Source: Phycisphaeraceae bacterium (GTDB lineage: Bacteria > Planctomycetota > Phycisphaerae > Phycisphaerales > Phycisphaeraceae). Taken from it: DNA of 32,977 bases. The translations under genes and the position numbers were made by a program. Location: NCBI GenBank assembly GCA_002686995.1, contig NYZC01000229.1, forward strand, positions 1 to 32,977, given 5' to 3'. The notes beneath the pieces are model-generated. The model was not told the origin of the DNA, did no database searches, and worked only from the letters and a program-made list of their open reading frames with translations. Below, piece after piece: positions 23,101 to 29,768 of this stretch; the stretch's first letter is position 1; the number at the start of each line of letters is the position of its first letter.

Positions 23101-23607
23101 GATCGCGAGGTCGAGCGGTTCACGTTCCCGCGGCAGGAGCACCGGCGCCGGCTGTGCATCAGCGACTTCTTCCGGCCCGTCGGTGACCCGCAGCGCGACG
23201 TGATCGCGATGACGTGCGTCACCGTCGGTTCGGAGGTCTCACGCCGGGCGCGGCAGCTGTTCTCCGACGACCGGTACAGCGACTACCTTTACCTGCACGG
23301 CTTCGGCGTCGAGTGTGCCGAGGCGCTGGCCGAATTGTGGCACCAGCGCGTCCGCCGCGAGCTCGGCATCGCCGGCGACGACAGGCCGACGGTGCGCGAG
23401 CTGTTCACGCAGGGCTACCGCGGCAGCCGCTACAGCTTCGGTTATCCCGCCTGCCCCGACATGTCCGATCAGGAGAAGCTCTTCCGCCTCCTCGAGCCGC
23501 AGCGCATCGGCTGCGCCCTCACGGAGAACTGGCAGATCGATCCCGAGCAGTCGACCAGCGCGATCATCGTGCATCATCCGGAAGCGAAGTACTTCGCGAT
23601 GAAGTGA
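20104..23607 (+). CDS. metH: Cobalamin-dependent methionine synthase
   Basis: A 1167-residue, four-module enzyme transferring a methyl group from 5-methyltetrahydrofolate to homocysteine through cob(I)alamin. The homocysteine module (about 1-310) has zinc ligands Cys 226 (GLNCATGP) and Cys 291/292 (GGCCGTTP). The pterin module (about 330-590) begins ILNVGERTNASGS. The cobalamin cap and Rossmann module (about 620-870) have DVHDIGKN with the axial His 734 and the GLSGLLVKS and VLLGGAAL blocks. The reactivation module (about 920-1167) has RYSFGYPACPD (Arg 1109) for S-adenosylmethionine. An Ala/Pro-rich linker separates the last two. All modules are complete. It is monocistronic, with no metF beside it, and implies that the cell needs cobalamin. 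Confidence 0.97.
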   Translation: MKGFLDHLNEGVLIGDGAMGTTIHCHDLSCEHDYLGRENCSEILVRTRPELVAEIHETFLLAGSDAVETNTFGANRLVLSEFDLAGEARAINQDAAAIARAACDRHGSDEKPRFVLGSMGPGTRLITLGHTDWDELFESYREQALGLIDGGADALLIETAQDLLQVKCAVAAALAAVDASPRSRADVPIMVQVTIETTGTMLLGTEISAAAQALAGLPVASLGLNCATGPAEMAEHIRWLTAHWDRPVTVMPNAGLPSLVEGETVYPLEPDPFCAALLRFVEQGAQLVGGCCGTTPTHIAALAEAVGRRGRASTTRTAPRPGATSLYAVTEYRQDASILNVGERTNASGSRAFRKLLEDEDWDGCVSLARKQLREGSHVIDLNVDYAGRDNPRDMAELASRFARQVSAPIMLDSTQPATIEAGLKCLGGKCIINSANLEDGPEKFAMLCGLARRYAAAIVLGTIDEDKQQAMARTADRKLEIARRMYDLAVNEHGIAPTDILFDPLVLPISTGMDDDRRSGLETIEGVRRIADAMPDCQIIVGLSNVSFGLKPAARVVLNSVFFSELVDAGLTSAILHASKILPRTRIDPEHWNAALDLIYDRREETGGDPLQRFIERFADASGAQASGPELSDLPLEQRLQQHIIDGEKLDLEQTLDAALAKYTALEIINHHLLAGMKVVGDLFGAGQMQLPFVLQSAEVMKMAVSHLEPHMDRVDGADKGSIVLATVKGDVHDIGKNLVDIILTNNGYTVHNLGIKQPIAAIVEAWRAHRTHAIGLSGLLVKSVNVMRENLDELNDQGIDVPVLLGGAALSRSYCETEMRSAYRGRTYFGKDAFEGLRIMDLICSGASARLDEEIDERLERRSAAASARATDEPAASSPDAAPGVAVVVQARSDVATEVNVPSAPFLGTRVVTEIDLDEVYPMLNLVALFRGQWQFRKRGMTADAYQAQIDEHAVPILDDLKRQCRDEAILGPRVVYGYFPAASDGNDLVVYDVEEQDREVERFTFPRQEHRRRLCISDFFRPVGDPQRDVIAMTCVTVGSEVSRRARQLFSDDRYSDYLYLHGFGVECAEALAELWHQRVRRELGIAGDDRPTVRELFTQGYRGSRYSFGYPACPDMSDQEKLFRLLEPQRIGCALTENWQIDPEQSTSAIIVHHPEAKYFAMK

Positions 23608-23628
23608 GGCGGGGAACGAGTTTGGGGG

Positions 23629-23726
23629 CGCGAAGATCAACGCATCCGGCAAGGAGTCGCCGCGCATCAGACCCACGGGTCTGATGCGCGGCACGCTGAT
23701 GCCGGATGCGTTGACTTTCGCGTCCC
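23629..23726. repeat. Palindromic repeat R1 (copy 2), long two-tier hairpin
   Basis: The inner stem is a perfect 15-bp pair (23660-23674 and 23677-23691) with a 2-nt loop. An outer, slightly imperfect stem pairs gcgaagatcaacgcatccgg with its complement ending near 23724. C-rich heptads follow at 23722-23749. A related copy is at 3697-3772. It lies between convergent metH and hisB and can serve both as a terminator. Confidence 0.85.
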
Positions 23727-23759
23727 GGAACCCGATACCCGAATCCCCAGCGATGGCTC

Positions 23760-23779
23760 GCTCCCCGCTCCCCGCTCCG
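23760..23779. repeat. Heptad gctcccc tandem repeat
   Basis: Two exact units and a partial third of the gctcccc family lie just downstream of the hisB stop codon, next to the R1 palindrome. Confidence 0.7.
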
Positions 23780-23784
23780 TCCGC

Positions 23785-24384
23785 CTACAGCACGCCCTTC
23801 GTGCTCGGCACGTCGTCGCCCGACACCGCGACCGCCTGCCGCAACGCGCGGCCCAGTGCCTTGAAGATGGCCTCGGCGACGTGGTGATCGTTGACGCCGC
23901 GCGGGACTTCGACGTGGCAGTTGAAGCGGCCGTTCTGCACCAGCGCCGTGAGGAACTCGCGGACGAGCTGGAGATCGAACGATCCGACCTTCGACCCCGA
24001 GCCGGGGAACTCGACGTCGAACGCCAGCGCCGCGCGGCCCGACAGGTCGATGCTCACGCGCGCGAGCGCCTCGTCCATGGGCACCGAGGCGAAGCCGAAG
24101 CGCTCGATGCCCTTCTTGTCGTCCAGCGCCTGCTCGAGCGCCTGGCCGAGCACGATGCCGACGTCCTCGACCGTGTGGTGATCGTCGATGTGCGTGTCGC
24201 CCTTCGCGCTGACGCTCAGCGCCAGCCGGCCGTGGCGGGCCACGTGATCGAGCATGTGATCGAAGAAGCCGACGCCCGTATCGACCTGGTACGCGCCGCC
24301 GTCCAGGCCCAGCTCGACCGTCACGTCGGTCTCGTTCGTCTTGCGATGAATCTTCGCCGCGCGTGGGGCCGTACGTTTGCTCAC
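23785..24384 (-). CDS. hisB: Imidazoleglycerol-phosphate dehydratase
   Basis: A 199-residue enzyme of histidine biosynthesis that dehydrates imidazole glycerol phosphate to imidazole acetol phosphate using Mn. The two pseudo-symmetric metal motifs are both present: HIDDHHTVEDVG (about 65-76) and VNDHHVAEAIFKALGRAL. RKTNETDV, GFFDHMLDHVARH and the SGRAAL and GSFDLQLVREF segments match the family. It is the monofunctional form, without the histidinol-phosphatase domain of the E. coli protein. The GTG start overlaps the hisC stop by four bases (GTGA), so translation is probably coupled. Confidence 0.96.
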   Translation of the reverse strand: MSKRTAPRAAKIHRKTNETDVTVELGLDGGAYQVDTGVGFFDHMLDHVARHGRLALSVSAKGDTHIDDHHTVEDVGIVLGQALEQALDDKKGIERFGFASVPMDEALARVSIDLSGRAALAFDVEFPGSGSKVGSFDLQLVREFLTALVQNGRFNCHVEVPRGVNDHHVAEAIFKALGRALRQAVAVSGDDVPSTKGVL

Positions 24385-25454
24385 AGGATTTCGTCCAGGG
24401 CCGCGATCAGCGCCTGGTTCTGCTCCGGCAGACCCACGGTGATGCGTAGGCGGTCGCTCAGTCGCGGCTGATCAAAGTATCGCACGAATATGCGTCGCTG
24501 CTTGAGCGATTCGTAGAGAGCGGCCGCCCCGGGCGTCTCCGGGGCCCGGGCCAGCACGAAGTTGGACGCGCTCGGCAGGATCGTGAACCCCCGCGCGTCG
24601 AGCCGCTCGACCATGGATGACCGCTCCGCCCGGACGCGCCGCCACGATTCGGACGCCTCGTCGCGGTGCTCCAGCGCCGCGGTCGCGGCGACCTGGCTGA
24701 CGATGTCGGTGTTGTAGCTGTCGCGCGCCTTGTCGAGCGCGGCGACGAGCGACGGCGTCCCGATGCCGTAGCCGAACCGAAGACCCGCGAGCGCGTAGCC
24801 CTTGCTCAGGGTTCTCAGCACCAGGACGTTGTCGAGCGCCCCGCCGCGCACGAGATCCAGCGCGTCGGCGTCGGCGAAATCCACGTAGGCCTCGTCGACC
24901 AGCAGGACGGCCTCGCCCGCAAGGCGCCGCGCGATCGCGTCGAGCGTCGCAAGGGGGCGCGGCAGGCCCGTCGGTGCGTGTGGACTCACGAGGATCGCAA
25001 GACGGCAGCCGGCGGCCACCACGCGGCCGGCGAAGTCGTCGGGAATGCCGAATTCGTCGTCGAGATCCACCTCGACGACGGCGGTACCGGCGATGCGGCC
25101 CAGCGTCGGGTACAGCGAATAGGTCGGCCGCGTCACGGCAAGTCCACCGCGCTGCGCCGATTCGCAGAAGACCGTCACGGCGAGGCGCAGCAACTCGTCG
25201 CCGCCGTTAGTCGCGATCACCGATTCGGCGGCGACATCGTGCACCGCGGCCGCGACCCCGCGAAATCGATCCGCCGCCGCCGGCGGATAGCGGCGCAGCT
25301 GCTCGCCCGACACCGCCCGGATCGCATCAAGGACCGGTGCCGGCGGCGGATAGGGATTCTCGTTCGTGTTGAGCTTGACGACGCTGACGTCATCCGGCTG
25401 CTCACCTGGCACGTAAGGCTCGAGCGCCTCGATGTTTTCACGAACGTATGACAT
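24381..25454 (-). CDS. hisC: Histidinol-phosphate aminotransferase
   Basis: A 357-residue fold-type I PLP enzyme that converts imidazole acetol phosphate, the product of HisB, to histidinol phosphate. LNTNENPYPPP (about 28-38) and the PLP lysine in TLSKGYALAGLRFGYG (Lys about 218) are diagnostic. LLVDEAYVDFAD (about 184-195) holds the aspartate that contacts PLP nitrogen. The usual NPNNPTG block reads SPHAPTG, so the Asn before PTG is Ala, a variation also found in some HisC proteins. The ATG at 25454 follows an in-frame GTG. hisC and hisB form a two-gene operon; other his genes are elsewhere. Confidence 0.95.
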   Translation of the reverse strand: MSYVRENIEALEPYVPGEQPDDVSVVKLNTNENPYPPPAPVLDAIRAVSGEQLRRYPPAAADRFRGVAAAVHDVAAESVIATNGGDELLRLAVTVFCESAQRGGLAVTRPTYSLYPTLGRIAGTAVVEVDLDDEFGIPDDFAGRVVAAGCRLAILVSPHAPTGLPRPLATLDAIARRLAGEAVLLVDEAYVDFADADALDLVRGGALDNVLVLRTLSKGYALAGLRFGYGIGTPSLVAALDKARDSYNTDIVSQVAATAALEHRDEASESWRRVRAERSSMVERLDARGFTILPSASNFVLARAPETPGAAALYESLKQRRIFVRYFDQPRLSDRLRITVGLPEQNQALIAALDEIL

Positions 25455-25474
25455 CACGGAAAATCATAGCTCAT

Positions 25475-25565
25475 GCTCCCCACTGCCCGCTCCAAGCGCC
25501 CCGCTCCACGCTCCTCGCTCCACGCGCCTTGCTCCCCGCTCCTTGCTCCCCGCCCTTCGCTTCGC
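25475..25565. repeat. Thirteen-unit heptad array (gctcccc family)
   Basis: Thirteen consecutive 7-bp units keep perfect register: gctcccc, actgccc, gctccaa, gcgcccc, gctccac, gctcctc, gctccac, gcgcctt, gctcccc, gctcctt, gctcccc, gcccttc, gcttcgc. The array occupies nearly all of the divergent gap between hisC and the secreted helical-repeat gene, so it overlies or displaces their promoters. Confidence 0.9.
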
Positions 25566-25578
25566 CTAGACTGATCAC

Positions 25579-27090
25579 ATGAGGCTTTCGTTCGCGCCGT
25601 GGCTGATCGTGACGTCGTTGCTGCTCGCCCTCGGCGTCCCCGCCCCGGCCGACGATACGGACCAGACCACCCAGTCCGCGATCTTTCTCCTGCGCCGCTG
25701 CCGCAAGCGGCAGCGCGACTATCGCGGCATGGCCACCGGTTCGACGATGCTCAGGGCGTTGCGCCAGCTCGGCGACCCCGAGCTCGCTCCCTTCTTCCGT
25801 GCGCTGATCGACACCGAGCGCCCCTGGCTCACGGTCCACGGCATCCTGGGCCTCGCCGAGTGCTCCGAGGACCAGCGCATCGACCTGTCGCTCATCAGCG
25901 AGATGGAGAACGAGCTGCTCCAGCGCATGGTGCTCAGCGCCGCGATGGACCTCGACCTGATCGACGTCGCCCAGGTTCGGCAGGTCATGGCCTGGAGCGA
26001 CCTGCACGAGTCGGTGAGCGTGCTCGCCGCCGTCCACCTGATCGGGCACGGCGAGGCGCCCGACCTCGACGCGCTGCGCTCCGCCACCGAGTCGGAGAAG
26101 CTCGGCCGCGCGAGCCTGGCCGCCCTGCTGATGGTGCAGTCCGGCGAGACCGGGTACGGACAGCAGCTCACCGAGCTCAGCGAGTCCGACCATCCCGATC
26201 GCGACAAGGTCCGCGAGCACCTGCTGCGGACCAGCTTCAAGTCGGAGTTCGACCTCGTCGGACCGTGGGCGCTGAGCATCAGCGAGCAGGAGGACGCCGA
26301 CCCCCGCATGCGCCGACTCGCGCTCCAGGTCGCGCTGCGATTCAACACGAGCGGCGCCGTCCAGACCTGGCGCAAGCAGTTTCTCGCGACGGCCGACCAT
26401 GTCGAGCGCATCCGGCTCGCGCTGGTGGCCCTCAACGTCTCGCACTGGGCTCAGCCCCGCCTCTTCGAGACGCTGATCGAATCATCCGACGCCCTGCTCG
26501 AGCAGATCGGGCGCACCGGACAGGCCGTCGCGAGCCGCAAGGAGATCGTCACCGAGGTGGGCAAGGCGATCGAGCAGAATCACCAGAAGGTCAGCGACTG
26601 GGCGCTGGACTACGCGCACGAGCTGGCCGAGAAGCAGGACGCCCGTCATATCCTCCTCGCGATCATCCTGGCGTTCGAAGGGCCGCCGCGCAACCTCGCC
26701 CGCCGGCTGAAGAATTCGATCGCCGCGACGTCGACGCTGATGGATCACGACCCGGATGCGGCGAAAGAGATGTTGCGGCCGATCCTTCTCAGCCCGGAGA
26801 CCGACACGCGATTGAAGCGCGGCATCCTTGCCGGTCTCGTGCAGAGTCGCAAGCAGAACCCGATGCCAATCATCGAGGGCGTGCCGCTGGCCCATCCCCA
26901 GGACTACCAGCTGACCCTTCTCATTCGCGCGCGTCAAGGCCTGGACCTGTCGGAGGAGGACCTGGAGAATCTTGCCCTGATGGTCCGGGGCGGCGGCAAG
27001 TTCTCGCCGCATCTCCGCCTGCAGGCCGCCTGGACGTATCTCAAGTACGTCGACCGCACGGAAATGGCCCTCGAAGCCGCACTCCAGTAG
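25579..27090 (+). CDS. Secreted or periplasmic helical-repeat protein of unknown function
   Basis: A 503-residue protein with a clear signal peptide (MRLSFAPWLIVTSLLLALGVPAPA, likely cleavage near residue 24, before DD). The mature part is almost entirely helical with leucine/alanine-rich helix pairs (for example LRALRQLGDPELAPFFRALI and MRRLALQVALRFNTSGAVQTWRKQF). This suggests a HEAT-like solenoid. I see no catalytic motif and no TM helix after the signal. I do not recognise a named family. It could be a scaffold or binding protein in the periplasm or at the surface. The adjacent genes, hisC on the other strand and a DegT aminotransferase downstream after 111 bp, do not indicate its role. 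Confidence 0.8.
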   Translation: MRLSFAPWLIVTSLLLALGVPAPADDTDQTTQSAIFLLRRCRKRQRDYRGMATGSTMLRALRQLGDPELAPFFRALIDTERPWLTVHGILGLAECSEDQRIDLSLISEMENELLQRMVLSAAMDLDLIDVAQVRQVMAWSDLHESVSVLAAVHLIGHGEAPDLDALRSATESEKLGRASLAALLMVQSGETGYGQQLTELSESDHPDRDKVREHLLRTSFKSEFDLVGPWALSISEQEDADPRMRRLALQVALRFNTSGAVQTWRKQFLATADHVERIRLALVALNVSHWAQPRLFETLIESSDALLEQIGRTGQAVASRKEIVTEVGKAIEQNHQKVSDWALDYAHELAEKQDARHILLAIILAFEGPPRNLARRLKNSIAATSTLMDHDPDAAKEMLRPILLSPETDTRLKRGILAGLVQSRKQNPMPIIEGVPLAHPQDYQLTLLIRARQGLDLSEEDLENLALMVRGGGKFSPHLRLQAAWTYLKYVDRTEMALEAALQ

Positions 27091-27201
27091 CGCCCTATCC
27101 CAATTCCCGTGCGCGCCGCGAAATCACAAGCATCCAATAATCGGTAACCAGTCATCAAATAATCCCATCCCCTCCGCCCTTTACCGTCCCCATCGCCCAA
27201 A

Positions 27202-28380
27202 GTGAGCGTCATTCCCCTCAGCCAGCCCGACATCTCCCACCTGGAGATCCAGTCCGTCATCGACGCGCTGCGCTCGGGGCGGCTCACCTCGGGTCCGCGG
27301 CAGGCGCGCTTCGAGGAGATGATCGCCGAGCGCACCGGCCGCAGCCATGCGGTGGCGGTCAGCAGCGGCACGGCGGGTCTGCACCTGGTCCTGAGGGGGC
27401 TCGACGTCGGGCCGGGCGACGAGGTCATCACGACGCCGTTCTCCTTCATCGCTTCCGCCAACAGCGTTCTCTACGTCGGCGCGACGCCGATCTTCGTGGA
27501 CATCGATCCGCGGAGCCTGAACCTCGACCCCGCCCGCGTCGAGGCCGCGATCACGCCGAAGACCAAGGCGATCCTCGCGGTCGAGGTGTTCGGCAACGCA
27601 CAGTACATGGACCGGTTGGCGCAGATCGCACGCAACTACGAGATCCCGCTGATCGAGGACGCGTGCGAGGGCCTCGGCGGCTCGCACCACGGCGCGCCCG
27701 TCGGGTCGTTCGGGCGGGCCAGCGTCTTCGGGTTCTACCACAACAAGCAGATCACGACGGGCGAGGGCGGGATGATCGTCACCGACGACGATCGGCTCGC
27801 CGATCTCTTCCGGACGCTGCGCAACCACGGGCGCATCGACCAGAAAACGCCTGACTCGATCGGCGCCGGAGGCTTCAGCAGCGCCCGGCTTCAGCACGAA
27901 TGCCTCGGCTACAGCTACCGGCTCTCGGAGATGGCCTGCGCCCTGGGCATCGCGCAGATGGAGCGGCTCGACACGATGCTCGAAGCGCGCCGGCGCCTGG
28001 CCGGCAGGTACATGCAGCGACTGATGGGTTTCGGCGACCTGATTCTTCCCAACGCCGAGTCGCCTGACGACATGAGCTGGTTCGTCTTCGTGGTCCGGCT
28101 CAGCGACCAGTTCACCCAGGTCGAGCGCGACCGCGTCATCGACGGCATGCGCCGCCACGACATCTGCGTCGCGAACTACTTTCCCTGCATTCACCTCCAA
28201 CCGTTCTACCGCGAGCAGTTCGGATTCGACCGCGGCGCCCTGCCCATCGCCGAGTCGGTCAGCCAGCGCTCGATCGCCCTGCCCTTCTTCAACCAGATGG
28301 ACGAGACCCAGGTCGAGCTCGTCGTCCACACCCTCAAGGTCATGCTCCAGCGCGAGCAGCTGCTTCGTCCGGAAGAGTAG
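27202..28380 (+). CDS. DegT/DnrJ/EryC1/StrS family aminotransferase
   Basis: A 392-residue PLP-dependent sugar aminotransferase. It starts SVIPLSQPDISHLEI and contains SGRLTSGPRQARFEE, SSGTAGLHLVLRGL (about 54-67), GDEVITTPFSFIASANSVLYVGATPIFVDID (about 72-102), IEDACEGLG (Asp 153) and the Schiff-base lysine in FYHNKQITTGEGG (Lys 182). Members aminate keto-sugar nucleotides for surface polysaccharides or antibiotics. No sugar dehydratase lies beside it, so the exact nucleotide sugar is unknown. The start is GTG with no obvious ribosome-binding site. It is convergent with ychF and followed immediately by a GC hairpin and heptad inverted repeat. Confidence 0.93.
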   Translation: MSVIPLSQPDISHLEIQSVIDALRSGRLTSGPRQARFEEMIAERTGRSHAVAVSSGTAGLHLVLRGLDVGPGDEVITTPFSFIASANSVLYVGATPIFVDIDPRSLNLDPARVEAAITPKTKAILAVEVFGNAQYMDRLAQIARNYEIPLIEDACEGLGGSHHGAPVGSFGRASVFGFYHNKQITTGEGGMIVTDDDRLADLFRTLRNHGRIDQKTPDSIGAGGFSSARLQHECLGYSYRLSEMACALGIAQMERLDTMLEARRRLAGRYMQRLMGFGDLILPNAESPDDMSWFVFVVRLSDQFTQVERDRVIDGMRRHDICVANYFPCIHLQPFYREQFGFDRGALPIAESVSQRSIALPFFNQMDETQVELVVHTLKVMLQREQLLRPEE

Positions 28381-28503
28381 CGCGGCTTCGCCGCGGGTCG
28401 AAGGTCCAAGGTCGAAAGTCGAAGGTCTCGAAGCTGCCGCACGACCTTCGACCTTCGACCTTCGACTTTCGACCTTGGACTTTCGACCTTGGACCTTCGA
28501 CCG
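28381..28503. repeat. GC hairpin plus inverted heptad arrays, likely bidirectional terminator
   Basis: Directly after the aminotransferase stop is a perfect hairpin (cgcggc, loop ttc, gccgcg, 28381-28395). A left array (28396-28430, ggtcgaa-type units) and a right array (28443-28498, eight gaccttc-type units) are mutually complementary and end three bases before the convergent ychF stop. A large stem can form in either transcript. Confidence 0.85.
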
Positions 28504-28505
28504 AC

Positions 28506-29591
28506 TCAGACGTTGAAGAGAAAGTGGCAGACGTCACCATCCTGGACGACGTAGTCCTTGCCCTCGGTGCGCATCTTTCCCGCCGCCTTGATGGCCTGCT
28601 CGGTGCGATGCTCCTGCAGGTCGGCAACGGTGTAGACCTCGACGCGGATGAAGCCGCGCTCGAAGTCGCTGTGGATGACGCCGGCCGCCTGCGGGCCGGT
28701 CGCGCCGATGGGCGTCGTCCAGGCCCGGATCTCCTTCGGGCCGGCGGTGAAGAAGCTCTGGAGACCGAGCAGCTTGTAGGCGGCACGGGCGACGACGTTC
28801 AGCGCCGGCTCCGTGAGTCCCAGGCCCGCGAGCATCTCGTCGCGCTCCCCGGGCTCGAGCTCGGCCAGCTCGGCCTCGAGCCTGGCGCAGACGGCCACCG
28901 CCTCGCCGCCGTTCTCCCCGGCGTACTTCCGCACGGCCTCGACGGCCGGGGCGTCCTGCGCCTCGTCCTCGCCGATGTTGGCGACGTACAGCACCGGCTT
29001 GGCGCTGAGCATCGCGAAACTGCGGAGGATCTTCTCCTTCTGCTCGTCGAGCGCCGGCAGCAGGCTCCGCAGCGGACGGCTCGCCTCGAGCTCCTGCTGG
29101 CACTGCTCCATGAGCTCCAGGCGCATCTTCGCCTCCTTCTCGCCGGTCCGGGCCTTGCGCTGGGCGTTGCGGATCGAGTTCTCGACGACCTCGAGATCGG
29201 CCAACAGCAGCTCGGTCTCGACCTCCTCGATGTCGCTGACGGGGTCGATCCGCTCGTGGACGTGCGGCACGGACGCGTCCTCGAAGCACCGCGCCACGTG
29301 GATGATCGCGTCGACGTTGCGGATGTGGGCCAGGAACTTGTTGCCCATCCCCTCGCCCTTGCTGGCGCCCGCCGCGAGCCCCGCCACGTCCACGAGCTGA
29401 ATCGTCGCGGGCACGATCTTCTTCGTCTCGACGTACTCGTGGATGATCTCGAGGCGCGGATCGGGCACGTTGACCATGCCGACGTTGGGCTTCGCGGCCG
29501 AGCCGCCCGCGGCGTCGAGCCCCAGCGCCGTCATCGCGTTGAACAGCGCGGTCTTGCCGATGTAGGAGAGACCGACGATTCCAGCTTCCAT
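28506..29591 (-). CDS. ychF: Redox-regulated ATPase YchF (Obg-like)
   Basis: A 361-residue P-loop NTPase of the Obg-like/YchF group, which prefers ATP over GTP and associates with ribosomes. The P-loop is GLSYIGKTALFNAMT (about 7-21), where most YchF proteins have GLPNVGKSTLFNALT. The G3 block is VDVAGLAAGASKGEGMGNKFL, typical of the family. A long coiled insertion (about 125-180) is followed by VANIGEDEA in the specificity region. The TGS domain closes with RTEGKDYVVQDGDVCHFLFNV. The start MEAGIVGLS is fixed by family alignment; the open frame continues upstream antisense through gyrA but is not coding there. It is divergent from gyrA. Confidence 0.95.
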   Translation of the reverse strand: MEAGIVGLSYIGKTALFNAMTALGLDAAGGSAAKPNVGMVNVPDPRLEIIHEYVETKKIVPATIQLVDVAGLAAGASKGEGMGNKFLAHIRNVDAIIHVARCFEDASVPHVHERIDPVSDIEEVETELLLADLEVVENSIRNAQRKARTGEKEAKMRLELMEQCQQELEASRPLRSLLPALDEQKEKILRSFAMLSAKPVLYVANIGEDEAQDAPAVEAVRKYAGENGGEAVAVCARLEAELAELEPGERDEMLAGLGLTEPALNVVARAAYKLLGLQSFFTAGPKEIRAWTTPIGATGPQAAGVIHSDFERGFIRVEVYTVADLQEHRTEQAIKAAGKMRTEGKDYVVQDGDVCHFLFNV

Positions 29592-29768
29592 GTTGCAGAT
29601 CGTAGCTTGCGTCGGGCGCGTTGCAATCCTTCCCGCTCCGCGCACCCCGAGCGCCTCGAGCGCTTCGAGCCCCCGCAGAACGTCGCGCCCCGTGGTACCA
29701 TGTCGCTTCGCTGTCGCGGTCCGAATGACACCTGACCGCGCAGCGCGCCCCCGCGAGATCACGCCACG

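Noticed and set aside
20641-23142. 833-codon minus-strand frame opposite metH, and a 786-codon plus-strand frame in another phase
   Set aside because: Composition is Arg/Asp/Val- or Arg/Pro-rich antisense noise. metH covers the region with all four modules intact.
23629-23726. Insertion sequence terminal repeats
   Set aside because: The palindrome encloses only a 2-nt loop, with no transposase and no target duplication seen.
28396-28498. CRISPR array
   Set aside because: Units are 7 bp with no spacers between them and no cas genes are present.
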